Shown one piece after another: positions 15,532 through 23,957 of a DNA stretch of 30,067 bases. Made by a program: the position numbers and the translations under genes. Below the pieces are notes generated by a model. The model did no database searches, was not told the origin of the DNA, and worked only from the letters and a program-made list of their open reading frames with translations. The stretch is from Chrysochromulina parva. Taxonomy: Eukaryota; Haptophyta; Prymnesiales; Chrysochromulinaceae. The stretch's first letter is position 1; each line of letters opens with the position of its first letter. The DNA is taken from positions 1 to 30,067 of the forward strand of contig PJAB01000311.1 in NCBI GenBank assembly GCA_002887195.1, written 5' to 3'.

Positions 15532-17793
15532 CTATGTTCTACGTACGATAGCGCCTAATTTTGCAATGGCCTCCGCTGGCTCGAAGCCACCATCCGCATC
15601 GAGCTCGATCGCGTGCCGCATGCCCTGGCGCGCGCCACGTGGGAATCGCTTCCATCCCGCACGGCTGAGAACGAGGCCACTCGAGAGCACCGCCGCCGCG
15701 AGGGAGAAAGAGGAGTCGGACGCAATGAGCACGTCTGCCTTGACCATGTGGAGCAGCGAAGCTATAGGATCCACCTCCAAGTGCATCTGGAGCGTCCAGT
15801 GCGGCCACGCGGGCGGATGGATGCCCACTAGCCGCACCAGCTGCTCTCGCAAACTGGTAGCACAGCCCAGCTCGTCGACGTACGGCGCGCCGCGCCCCTC
15901 GAGCGGCACCCGCGCATCGCCTGTCCACGAGCTCACTGGCGGCAGCTGTGAGAACACATGGAAGACCACTCGTGGACTAGCTGGAGACGCAGCCGTGCCG
16001 GCGGCCGCAGTGGTGTCCACAGTGCTGACATGGCGCGCGGACGCAGCCGCGTGCACACACGCGAGCACATGCCACATCGCTTGGACGTAATACTCATCAG
16101 GAGAGAGTTGCGTGGCAAAGTTGCGGTAGACCATATCGCCGCGTCGGATGTGCACTGCCACGTTAAGCATGCGGCTGCGCGCCGATGTCGCCGCCCATGC
16201 GGCCGTTGCTCCCCTTGCCTCTGCTCCAGATCCAGCTCCTGCTACCTCTGCCGCGGCAAACAGTGGCGTCGAGTGCGCCTCGGGGTTCGCCTTGGCGGCG
16301 GCGGCCAGCCGTGCGCGCCACCAAGCCCCCGTCAAGCCAAAGTCATATTTGGCGCTCTTGGCAGGAGAGCCCTCCACGAGGACAGTGCGGAGGTCACCGC
16401 ATACGTGAAAGATGGACGGCACGGCGCGCTGCGCTTGCACGGCGCGTACGACCGTTGCCCACTCAGCACCGCCACCGACATGCTTTTTGGCGCCGTCGGG
16501 GCACGGGCGCGAGAGTCGCCGCACGGGTATCGTACGACCATTGGCGCGGAGCTGTGGGGCATCCTTGAGAGGCACGGCACCCTGCCCGAGCCCAAGGACC
16601 GCCTCGAGCGCCGCCGCTAAACCACGGAGCTCGGCATGGTCGCCACGTTCGCTCGAGGACAGCAGCGGCGAGTGAAGCAGTGTCAGATTCAGCTCCGCCG
16701 CCAAGCGGACGCCCAGGTTGTATACGAGCAGCTCATGCCCGAGCCCATGCGCGAAGCTGCGCTCGAAGGCCAGGTACCTGTGGCCCGAAACCGCCGGATC
16801 GGGCAGCGCGAGCCCCAAGCGCTCCACCGCGCCGGGGCGTGGGCCGTCGTTAGTAATGGCAGCGGCGGCGGCGGCGGCGGCGGCACGTGCGACGAAGTCG
16901 AGGCGCCGTTGGATGCTCAACGGCTGCACGCGATGAGAGAGGGCGTCAGCGCCAAATGCGATGGCCCTGCGGTGGCAAGCCAATGTCGCCGCATGGTTGT
17001 CACTGTGCCCGCCCGCCTCAGCAGTCGTCGACCGAGCCGTCGGCGTCGGTGGCGGCGACCCCTCAAACGCGTCGTCAGGCAGCGTAACGGCGGCCGCGGC
17101 GCTGGCGCCCTGCATGGCCACGCCGGATCGTGCGAGTGCGGACAGCCATGCGGCGCGCTCGGCCTCCGAGCTCAGCTGCAGCACCGCCTCCTGCGCCCTC
17201 GTGCCGCCATCGCCGGCACTGCGCACGCGCACTGAGAAGCCCATGGATGCCTTTGCGCTCGAGCCGAGTGTTGACACGACGCTGCCGGCGCCTAGCGTCA
17301 ACTCCACCGCCGGTGAGCTGGAGCGCTTGCACACGCTCAATCGCCCGTCGCCGATCGACACGAAGCGTCGCACCATGAGGCCGTGGTGATTTTGCCAGAA
17401 CACGGCCGCTTGCACGTCTGAGGTGCCATCGCCGCATAGACGCTGCACGGATGAGCTCGCGAACGCTGGTCGTGGAGCTGGGACGGCAGGCGCATTTGGA
17501 ACTGGCAACGGTGCTCGTTGCTGCACTGGCGCCGGTGCTCGTTGCTGCACTGGCACCGGTGCTCGTTGCTGCGCTAACTTCCTCTTAAGCACCGCATTCT
17601 CTGTCGCCAGCTCGTCTCGCTCCCTCTGAAGGCTCGCTAGAGAACGATCGAGAGCTGCGTAAACGTCGGCCTCGAGCTTCTGCAGGCGAGCAGCTGGCAC
17701 GTCGTGCGGGCTTTGCCGTCGCAAGAACCACGTGGCGAGGACGATGCCTATGCAGACGACGCCGCAAAGGCGCCACAAGCCCGTGTCCGACAT
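15532..17793 (-). CDS. Type II membrane glycosyltransferase (fucosyltransferase-like) with PH-like domain
   Basis: A 753-residue protein. Residues 7-24 form one hydrophobic segment after a very short N-terminus, the layout of a Golgi type II enzyme, followed by a coiled-coil stem (35-75) and three QQRAPxPV repeats. Residues 125-224 read as a PH-like domain: a LMVRRFVSIGDGRLSVCKR start, several strands, and the closing SEAERAAWLSAL helix with its conserved Trp216. The C-terminal half is a GT of the alpha-1,2/alpha-1,6-fucosyltransferase superfamily: GLGHELLVYNLGVRLA, then HIRRGD at 548-553 for GDP-sugar binding, and ASDSSFSLAAAVLSSG near the end. It probably transfers fucose or a related sugar onto glycans. 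Another ATG lies 46 codons upstream (17931), but the start used puts the anchor at the N-terminus. The PH-like domain on the predicted lumenal side is odd. Confidence 0.72.
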   Translation of the reverse strand: MSDTGLWRLCGVVCIGIVLATWFLRRQSPHDVPAARLQKLEADVYAALDRSLASLQRERDELATENAVLKRKLAQQRAPVPVQQRAPAPVQQRAPLPVPNAPAVPAPRPAFASSSVQRLCGDGTSDVQAAVFWQNHHGLMVRRFVSIGDGRLSVCKRSSSPAVELTLGAGSVVSTLGSSAKASMGFSVRVRSAGDGGTRAQEAVLQLSSEAERAAWLSALARSGVAMQGASAAAAVTLPDDAFEGSPPPTPTARSTTAEAGGHSDNHAATLACHRRAIAFGADALSHRVQPLSIQRRLDFVARAAAAAAAAAITNDGPRPGAVERLGLALPDPAVSGHRYLAFERSFAHGLGHELLVYNLGVRLAAELNLTLLHSPLLSSSERGDHAELRGLAAALEAVLGLGQGAVPLKDAPQLRANGRTIPVRRLSRPCPDGAKKHVGGGAEWATVVRAVQAQRAVPSIFHVCGDLRTVLVEGSPAKSAKYDFGLTGAWWRARLAAAAKANPEAHSTPLFAAAEVAGAGSGAEARGATAAWAATSARSRMLNVAVHIRRGDMVYRNFATQLSPDEYYVQAMWHVLACVHAAASARHVSTVDTTAAAGTAASPASPRVVFHVFSQLPPVSSWTGDARVPLEGRGAPYVDELGCATSLREQLVRLVGIHPPAWPHWTLQMHLEVDPIASLLHMVKADVLIASDSSFSLAAAVLSSGLVLSRAGWKRFPRGARQGMRHAIELDADGGFEPAEAIAKLGAIVRRT
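17510..17578 (-). repeat. Three 24-base units encoding QQRAPxPV
   Basis: On the plus strand the unit begins ggtgctcgttgctgc and recurs at 17510, 17534 and 17558. It encodes the repeats QQRAPVPV, QQRAPAPV and QQRAPLPV in the stem of the glycosyltransferase. Copy number is likely to vary between strains. Confidence 0.85.
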
Positions 17794-18342
17794 TTTCACA
17801 AAGACAACGACAAAGTGTGAACAGTCTGTACTTCGATTATAGGGGTGAACTTTTTCTTGAAACGAAAGCCACCCTGCATGCCGTGGCTGCTGCGCGCGTC
17901 CGAGCTCTGCGCGTAAACGCGTTCGGAACATCGGAAGTACATGTAGTTATTGAATTAATAAGTTATTGGGCCCTTTTTACTTCTTACCGACGTATAGTTA
18001 CTTTCGCGAGTTTAGCACGTTTCGCCTCCGTCGCGTGTTTCGACTTTGGCTTTGAGCTTCTACCTTCTGTCTCCACTGTGCGTCCTATCACGTCACAGAC
18101 CCGAACGGAAACGTACCGGCGACGCGAAACACGCTCATCTCGAGACACGAGAGCGGACAGGCCGACGAAACCTCTCAGAACCTCGACTCTCAGCCCAGAG
18201 ACCTGTGACCTCCGCTCACTGACCGGTGGTGGCCCAGACACTCGACGCGTGCTCGCACACAGCCCAGGCCGCCGGAGCATCGCCAGCTGCCAGGTGCGTC
18301 CCGATGTGTGAAGATCGACCCGAGGTGAGAAGAGCCTCGAGC
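17794..18342. other. Intergenic region upstream of the glycosyltransferase
   Basis: This 549-base stretch is markedly AT-rich at about 17935-18000 and should contain the promoter of the minus-strand glycosyltransferase and the 3' UTR of the RING gene. A plus-strand open frame of 164 codons (17817-18311) begins with GTG, has no recognisable domain and no GC3 bias, and I do not call it. Confidence 0.5.
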
Positions 18343-19617
18343 TCAAGTGTACATGGCAGAGGAGGGCAAGGGCGCGGTGCCTCGCACGCGTCCAAAGTTG
18401 GCAAACGCTCGAGCGCGGTCGTTGAGCGCGTCCTCGGCCGATGGGCGGTTGGACGGCGCTTTGGGAGGGAGCGGCGTGCGGCAGCACGGGCAGGTGTGCT
18501 GCTTCTTGAGCCATTGGCGCACACAGTCCTCATGGAAGAGATGATGACACGGCAATCGGACCGCTAATTCGTCCGCCATCATCTCCATCAGGCAGACGGC
18601 GCAGCTCGTGTGGTGATCGTGTGCACGCGCGAGACCGACGCACGCCTCGCCTGCCGCCGCCGCCGCCTCGAGCTCGTGCAGCAGCCGCGCGCCGTCAGCA
18701 GCCGAGACCATGAGCGAGGGCAACACGAGATCGCCACCCGCCCCCGCCGTGTCCGACATGGTGAACGGCCACTTCTGACCCGCAGTCTGCACAACGCACG
18801 CCGCGGCGGCACCGGCAGCCTGCGCACGGCGCACCTTTTCGACAAACGAGCAGCCGCCGCGCCACATGACAACGAGCTTCCCGCGCAATTCGGCGGCATT
18901 GGCAAAGGCGGTCGAGCCGTCACGGGGATCGGCGAGAGCTAGGACCCCACTCACGCCCGCCTCCCCCACGTCACCGATGGGCGTACCGAAAGCTGAGCCC
19001 GTGCCCTTGACCTCGAGCAGCGGAGCGGGCGGCTCGGCAGGCGCGGGCGGTGCCGCTTCAGGTGGCGGCGGCGGTGGCGGCGGAGGCAGCGGAGGCGGCG
19101 GCGGCGGCGCTGACACTGCCGCGGCGTCACCCTCTGCATCCGCGGCTGCGGCCGCGACCGCACGGCGCTCGGCAGCCTCCGCGAGCAGCGCACGACGTGG
19201 CGCACCAATCGGATCCGCTGCGTCGGAACCGGCCTGGCCGCGGGTCACTCGGAGCGAGATGTACGGCTCGATCTTGTGGAGCGGCAGTGACGCCAGGATC
19301 TCGTCGGCAGCGGGCTTGCTGGCGCCGTCCGCGAGGGCTCCGAGCAGGTCGGTCGGCAAGATAGACATCAGAATTTGCTCAGCATGGCGCTGCACCTCCT
19401 CATTGGCGGCGGCCGCCTCCGCGGTAGTTGGCAGCGACGTCGCAGTCCGAGAAACGGTCCTCCCGAGAGGACGCAGCGTGCCACCGCACATGGAGCAGCT
19501 CGCATCCGGAGCTGCAATCGGCATCTGCATGCCGCACTCCTGGCAGCGGAACATGGGGATGGAGCTGCCCGTGGCGGCCGCCCGCTGTGCGAAGTAGGCC
19601 GGACCGAAGTCTCCCAT
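18343..19617 (-). CDS. Zinc-ribbon, PA-domain, RING-H2 protein (predicted E3 ubiquitin ligase)
   Basis: A 424-residue protein. An N-terminal zinc ribbon has Cys25, 28, 41 and 44 (FRCQECGM, CSMCGG), similar to the N-terminal finger of RNF126/RNF115-type ligases. A poly-Pro run follows (about 168-195). Residues about 210-335 look like a protease-associated (PA) domain: a GVLALADPRDGSTAFANAAE segment, GKLVVMWRGGCSFVEKVRRAQAAGAAA, and LPSLMVSAADGARLL. A perfect RING-H2 finger ends it: Cys339, 342, 357, His359, 362, Cys365, 376, 379. RING-H2 proteins pass ubiquitin from an E2 to a substrate. PA/RING ligases such as RNF13 normally have a signal peptide and a transmembrane helix between PA and RING; neither is visible here, so it looks soluble. 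The start is a well-placed first ATG. Confidence 0.82.
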   Translation of the reverse strand: MGDFGPAYFAQRAAATGSSIPMFRCQECGMQMPIAAPDASCSMCGGTLRPLGRTVSRTATSLPTTAEAAAANEEVQRHAEQILMSILPTDLLGALADGASKPAADEILASLPLHKIEPYISLRVTRGQAGSDAADPIGAPRRALLAEAAERRAVAAAAADAEGDAAAVSAPPPPPPLPPPPPPPPPEAAPPAPAEPPAPLLEVKGTGSAFGTPIGDVGEAGVSGVLALADPRDGSTAFANAAELRGKLVVMWRGGCSFVEKVRRAQAAGAAAACVVQTAGQKWPFTMSDTAGAGGDLVLPSLMVSAADGARLLHELEAAAAAGEACVGLARAHDHHTSCAVCLMEMMADELAVRLPCHHLFHEDCVRQWLKKQHTCPCCRTPLPPKAPSNRPSAEDALNDRARAFANFGRVRGTAPLPSSAMYT

Positions 19618-19946
19618 TGGCTCGCGATCAAGGACGGCCGCGCTGACGTCGCCTCGAGCGCTCGTGTGGCGATGTGTTCACATTCACAAGTTCAAGTTCG
19701 ATAGGCTTCCGTTAGGTTGTCTGTTGTTTATGTAGTAACTTGAACTTGAACTCGAACACATTCACAAAACACATTCGCAGTTTCACACCATGATGGGCGT
19801 TTACCGGTACCAAAAAAAAAGTTTGGGTCGAGTATCCGGATACGGTATTTTTTGACTGTTCACAGAAGACGGGACCCCTGTTCACACTCACCGCCTTCTT
19901 CTCCCTGGTCTCTCTCTCGCTCGCAGTGCGGCTGCAGGCTGCGACG
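19618..19946. promoter_or_regulatory. Divergent promoter region between the RING and methyltransferase genes
   Basis: This 329-base region holds AAGTTCAAGTTC (about 19688-19699) and its near inverted repeat ACTTGAACTTGAAC (about 19739-19752), two copies of cacattcaca, and a GTAC/CCGG cluster (CCGGTACC near 19805 and tatccggatac near 19839) flanking a run of nine A. It must contain both transcription starts. No canonical TATA box is evident. Confidence 0.4.
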
Positions 19947-20873
19947 ATGTCCTTGTACTTCGACACCTTCATTTTGCCAGCAGAGCCCACACGGCCTGTT
20001 GCAGAATGGAGTGCCCGCGCCATGAAAGCTTGGCCACCTTACTTCGGCGGCCGCCCGATCGCCACTGGGGAGACTGTCTTCGTGCGCGGCACACGGTATG
20101 GCTCCGCACTCGCAACCGTCCTGGAGCCTGTTGTTGCAGCTGACGACGATGTGCTCGTACAACGTCGTGACGCTGCCGCACGCATCGAACGTATTCCAAA
20201 ACGCCGTTGTGAGCGTTGCTATGGACGATCTGGTCGGCCGGCTATATTGCTTTGTGAAGAGACCTCGTCATTTCGCAAGCTCGCCCGCTCGCAGACACAG
20301 CCCAGTGACGCAGCGTTTGAGATCGGCTGCTCGTTTGGTGCTTCGACCAAGCTGCTGGCGGCGCATGCCAAGTCGGTGTACGCCGTGGACATGGCGTCAG
20401 AGCCCCTCAAGCAGGCGGCAGCAAGCTGTGCAGGCATGAACAATGTGCGATTTGCTAAGCTCGATGCATTGCTTGAACGCGAGCGGCTGCTCGACGCTGC
20501 CGCGGGTGCGGACTCCCTGTTTGTCGATATCAATGGCAACCGAGCCGCCGCGACGGTGTCGGCACTCTTGCGCTTGCTTCTGTACGAGCGTGCTACGACG
20601 GCCCGGCCGCGCGTGACTGTCGTCAAGTGCAGGGCTCTATGTCGGGCGGCTGAGTATTTTGAGGACACGACTCGCACGGAGGGCATCACGATGAACGACG
20701 CCCCATCGAGCGACCACGCTGGCACTGCCTTCACCTCGGGCGCTGGGAACGCACGTGTGAACGGCGACGCACTCATGAGTAGGGGGCCTGCGTTCTGGCG
20801 CTGGATTTGGGAGGGCGCCGCTGCTGAGGTGGAATGGGAGACGCGAAACATGCAGCGTGTGCGGCGGCTATGA
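19947..20873 (+). CDS. Class I SAM-dependent methyltransferase-like protein
   Basis: A 308-residue protein. Residues 1-70 (MSLYFDTFILPAE, then AMKAWPPYFGG) and an ERIPKRR segment at 81-87 form an N-terminal extension. The methyltransferase core starts with motif I EIGCSFGAST (125-134), followed by the acidic strand end VYAVDMASE (144-152), where Asp148 would bind the SAM ribose. LFVDINGNR (191-199) and VTVVKCRAL (223-231) resemble the DIGGNR and VVKS motifs of an uncharacterised plant/algal methyltransferase-like family. The substrate is unknown. The open frame extends seven codons upstream from a GTG; I use the first ATG. The central region (about 85-105, Cys- and Arg-rich) is the least family-like part, and an unnoticed intron or frame change there is possible. 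Confidence 0.6.
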   Translation: MSLYFDTFILPAEPTRPVAEWSARAMKAWPPYFGGRPIATGETVFVRGTRYGSALATVLEPVVAADDDVLVQRRDAAARIERIPKRRCERCYGRSGRPAILLCEETSSFRKLARSQTQPSDAAFEIGCSFGASTKLLAAHAKSVYAVDMASEPLKQAAASCAGMNNVRFAKLDALLERERLLDAAAGADSLFVDINGNRAAATVSALLRLLLYERATTARPRVTVVKCRALCRAAEYFEDTTRTEGITMNDAPSSDHAGTAFTSGAGNARVNGDALMSRGPAFWRWIWEGAAAEVEWETRNMQRVRRL

Positions 20874-21288
20874 GCGGCCAGGCAGTGTCTCGCGGTCCTG
20901 CGCAATGTGGTAAGAGTAAAGGGTTCAGTGAGGGGCGTCCAGCTCTGCCATATTGTATGTGCATGCACCACAGCACTCAGCCAGACGTCGAGCGGAGTTT
21001 GCCGTGCCAGGGCCGGCCCGCGGGGGGACGCCGGGACCGCCGCCCCGGGATGGGAGAAGCGAAGCGGTACGGACGCAAATAGTCGTCGCCGTAACCGCCG
21101 AAAGCCCATGCGAAAACCGTATCATGCGCGCCCCCCTCGCGCGGAATACGGGTGCATTTTGATTTTCCTAAATTTCGCCGTTTAATAGAAGTGTTAAACA
21201 TCATGACCCAAGGACCTGCGGGCTTGGGACTCTTTATTTGCCGTCCTCGGGGCGTCGGGGGGCGCGGGCGGTCCGGTCGTTGTGTCGT
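20874..21288. other. Convergent intergenic region, no gene seen
   Basis: This 415-base spacer should hold the 3' UTRs of the methyltransferase (+) and the glycosidase (-). It is GC-rich around 21000-21060 and AT-richer at 21155-21240. No motif-bearing frame or clear repeat was seen. Confidence 0.45.
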
Positions 21289-22737
21289 TCACAAGTCAAT
21301 ATAGTCATCGCGTGCCGACCTGCGTGTCAACTCTTCGCTGGGCTGAACCGTGCTCTGGGACGATGCGTGTGCAACGCATCGTACTGTAGCGTAGGCAATC
21401 ACGAGCCCTCCAAGGGCGAGTAGGATGCCTGCAGCTGCGGTACTAGCATTGAGATCATCCACCCCAGCGTAGACCACGTCAGGTGATGACGGCGACGCCA
21501 ACGGCTGCAGGAGGGCGTCTGCCCAAGTTGGCCTGATCTCTTCATCCTCGGGACAGGGGCGCGGTGCAGAGACGGCATCGATCGAGGGCAGCAGGGGGCT
21601 GGGTGGGTGCGTCGGCCATACCAGGCCGTTGCATGCTTCGGCCACATGACGAAACCGGTGCTCATCGGCCACGTCGAGTGCAGCCGCCGCAAGCGGGCTG
21701 CGATCCCAAATACAGAGCCGATGGCTCGCACTCGGACCATCCGCCAACCCGTTCTTGGTGCCAAAATAGGTCCAGACCGCGAAGCCGAGTGCGTTCGCCA
21801 GACGGGCGGCGGCCATGCGAACAGAGGCAAGCCATAGCGCCCCTTGGATTGAATCTACTGCGCCCACGTCCAACCCAAATTCGCCCAAGTACACCCGAGC
21901 CCTTGTGGCATTGGCCACTCTCTCGAACGCCTCGAACATGATTGCGCGCTTGCGCAGCAGGTCGCCCGGCTCACCGTTCGTCCAGTTCGGCGGCGCCCCG
22001 CCGGCACCTGGCGCAAGCGCGAGCACGAAGGGCCGTGGCTCGTAGTAATGAAAGGTGACGTGACATAAGTGATTGCAGCCGGGCGGCACTAGGCCGCTGC
22101 GCAAGTCGGCCAGTAGCCCATCGAGGCTGCTCACCGAAGGTGCATCCGAGCTGCGCTTTCCTTGTTTGCCCGTGAGTATCAGGTGGCGGTGGGGCTGTCT
22201 TGAGTGGACCTGAGCAACCCATCCAGCAACGATTTGGGGCCAGGGCGGACTGTCAGCCACGTGCCGCGGGCCATAGTTTGCTGGCTCGTTGACCATCTCG
22301 AAAGCCACACGGTTGGTCGGGAACTCATGCTCCGGAAACTCGCGAAGAACGGCAGCCCAGATCCATCGCACGGATTCGCTGCTCACCTCCGCAAGGTGCC
22401 GCTGGTGAAACGGATTGAGGACAACGAGGAGCCCGGCGGCGAGCGCGTCGCGTGCCGCTTGCTTCAGATTCGAGAATGCTCTCGGGGCGTTCGCATCGGG
22501 TGCGTCACGGCCGCCTGCAATAATGACACGAACCGCCTCGTCTTCGTCTGTTGGCATATGACGCGTGCGTGCAGGGCACGTGCTCCAATCCATGAGCGGT
22601 TCAGCGACCCATCCACAGAGGCGTACGTGCTGGATACCTCGCTGTGCCAGTCCTTGCCAGTCGGAAGGTCCGAGCTGTGCGTATCTCACGTTGATGGGCG
22701 CAATGTTGACGCCAGGTCCGAGGACGAGGTCGTGCAT
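21289..22737 (-). CDS. Glycoside hydrolase family 5-like enzyme with C-terminal membrane anchor
   Basis: A 482-residue protein. A (beta/alpha)8 glycosidase of clan GH-A is indicated by the acid/base motif FEMVNEP (Glu151), HYYEP (His230, Tyr231) and the nucleophile motif YLGEFGLD (Glu286), followed by AVWTYFG, where Trp lines the cleft. The order and spacing fit GH5 cellulase/endoglucanase-type enzymes, which hydrolyse beta-linked glucans or mannans. After the catalytic domain a linker leads to a hydrophobic segment (about 434-453, a LLALGGLVIAYA core) and a short polar tail, so the enzyme would be tail-anchored or type I with an extracellular catalytic domain. No signal peptide is present at the first ATG, and an in-frame stop lies about 12 codons upstream, so a signal-bearing 5' exon may be missing. 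Codon bias is weaker than in most neighbours. Confidence 0.75.
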   Translation of the reverse strand: MHDLVLGPGVNIAPINVRYAQLGPSDWQGLAQRGIQHVRLCGWVAEPLMDWSTCPARTRHMPTDEDEAVRVIIAGGRDAPDANAPRAFSNLKQAARDALAAGLLVVLNPFHQRHLAEVSSESVRWIWAAVLREFPEHEFPTNRVAFEMVNEPANYGPRHVADSPPWPQIVAGWVAQVHSRQPHRHLILTGKQGKRSSDAPSVSSLDGLLADLRSGLVPPGCNHLCHVTFHYYEPRPFVLALAPGAGGAPPNWTNGEPGDLLRKRAIMFEAFERVANATRARVYLGEFGLDVGAVDSIQGALWLASVRMAAARLANALGFAVWTYFGTKNGLADGPSASHRLCIWDRSPLAAAALDVADEHRFRHVAEACNGLVWPTHPPSPLLPSIDAVSAPRPCPEDEEIRPTWADALLQPLASPSSPDVVYAGVDDLNASTAAAGILLALGGLVIAYATVRCVAHASSQSTVQPSEELTRRSARDDYIDL

Positions 22738-22917
22738 GTGAAGAGACGGCCCTCCATAACGGGGGGGGCTTCAATTTCGTACAGAAAAGGAAATATTCCT
22801 TTTGCTCAAACAACAAGGATCACATCGCCTCAGAGCTTCTCATACCGGTAGGGTTCTTTCGTGCGACACGCGAGAGTTGCATGTTTCCCCCTCAACAATA
22901 CGAGCGCGCGTGCATCA
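22738..22917. promoter_or_regulatory. 180-base divergent spacer between the GH5-like and Q/Y-rich genes
   Basis: Both start codons face outward across 180 bases. The spacer has a run of eight G (22761-22768), an AT-rich near-palindrome (AAAAGGAAATATTCCTTTT, about 22784-22802) and CCGGTAGGG near 22845. It is the likely bidirectional promoter. Confidence 0.4.
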
Positions 22918-23628
22918 ATGCCTTACAACCCTACCATGACGGGGATGCCAGCGCCTAATCGTCGCACGCCCCCATCAAGTGGGCGAGCGCCCGCAGTGCT
23001 GGCGGATCAGCCTGCCACGCACCAACCCATGACCGTGAAAGTGCCGGCGGGCATGAGGGGGGGCGCCAATATGCGCATTGTCACTCCCTCAGGTGAAATG
23101 CAAGTGACGATCCCAGACGGTCTCAGTCCCGGCCAGACATTCACAATGCTCGTGCCAGCGGCACGCCCGGCGGTTGCACGCGTGGCCCAGGGGCAGTTGC
23201 CCGTCGTTCAGGGCCAGCTGCCTGTGGCACAGGGCCAGGTAATCCAATCCCAGCGTTCCCAGACCCCGTCGATCGCGCAGGCGATGCCTATGGGCCAGCC
23301 GCCTATGGCTCAGCAAATGTATGGACAGCAGTATCAGCAGCCGCAGTACCAGCAGCCGCAGTACCAGCAGCCGCAGTATCAGCAAGCGCCCATTTACGTG
23401 CAGCAGCAGCCGCAGGTCGTATACCAGCAGCAACCGAACGTGGTGGTCGTCGGCGGTGGCTACGGCTACGGGCCCTACGGCGGTGGCTACGGCTACGACA
23501 GCGGTGGGTTGGCCCTCGGCGTGGGCGCGGGGTTGGTGGGCGGCATGATGTTGGGATCCGCTCTTGACGGCGGCTTCGATGGGGGATACGGATTTGATGG
23601 CGGATTCGACGGAGGTGGGTGGGATTAA
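22918..23628 (+). CDS. Low-complexity protein with VPxG-type module, Q/Y repeats and G/Y/D-rich tail
   Basis: A 236-residue protein. Residues 38-80 (TVKVPAGMRGGANMRIVTP, then TIPDGLSPGQTFTMLVP) form a two-strand-pair module with VPAG and IPDGLSPGQ turns; similar modules are common in protist and algal proteins of unknown function. Next come a QLPV/QG repeat (92-107), a YQQPQ repeat (about 139-155) and a QQQP-rich stretch. The tail has GGGYGYGP repeats, a short hydrophobic glycine-zipper-like segment (LALGVGAGLVGGMMLG, 198-213) and a GGFDGGYGFDGG ending. The Q/Y and G/Y composition is that of prion-like, phase-separating or matrix proteins. There are no catalytic motifs. The start is the first ATG before the module; the frame opens earlier only from GTG. 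Confidence 0.65.
   Translation: MPYNPTMTGMPAPNRRTPPSSGRAPAVLADQPATHQPMTVKVPAGMRGGANMRIVTPSGEMQVTIPDGLSPGQTFTMLVPAARPAVARVAQGQLPVVQGQLPVAQGQVIQSQRSQTPSIAQAMPMGQPPMAQQMYGQQYQQPQYQQPQYQQPQYQQAPIYVQQQPQVVYQQQPNVVVVGGGYGYGPYGGGYGYDSGGLALGVGAGLVGGMMLGSALDGGFDGGYGFDGGFDGGGWD
23331..23390 (+). repeat. CAGTA(C/T)CAGCAGCCG tandem repeat encoding YQQPQ
   Basis: A 15-base unit, caguaccagcagccg in RNA terms, is repeated about three to four times with one- or two-base changes. It encodes the YQQPQ repeat of the low-complexity protein. Confidence 0.75.
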
Positions 23629-23957
23629 AGCGGCGCAGCACGCAGTGATCCGTGGACCGTGCTGTCTGTGTGCAGTGCCTGGCCCTGAGCTGTGCATCAG
23701 TTGGGCCTTAGTTGGGCCATCGATCGAATCGCATTGACCATTGTAGGCGCAAGAGAGAAAATGCAGGTCCAGCTCCATGTGTTTAAGTGTTTTTCAGCAG
23801 AGAGTCCACTACATCATGCCACACACCGCGCGTCCGGAGACCGCGGTGGGTCAGATACAATTGTAACGGTATTCGGAGGGCCTTCACGCGTACAGGGAGG
23901 GCCTTCACAGTCACGCGCGTGAGAGTTCGCGTGTAGTGGTCGCCAACTGCCGCCTGC
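23629..23957. other. Intergenic region, probable promoter of the large ART-like gene
   Basis: This 329-base region lies between two genes in the same direction. It contains the near-duplicate phrase ggagggccttcac twice (about 23876 and 23896). Nothing else stands out. Confidence 0.45.

Noticed and set aside
17817..18311. A 164-codon plus-strand frame upstream of the glycosyltransferase
   Set aside because: It starts with GTG, lacks GC3 bias and any recognisable domain, and overlaps the expected promoter.
23331..23390. Regular short repeats that might suggest a CRISPR array
   Set aside because: The units are directly adjacent, in frame and encode YQQPQ. There are no unique spacers, and the window is eukaryotic. 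No other locus resembles a CRISPR array.
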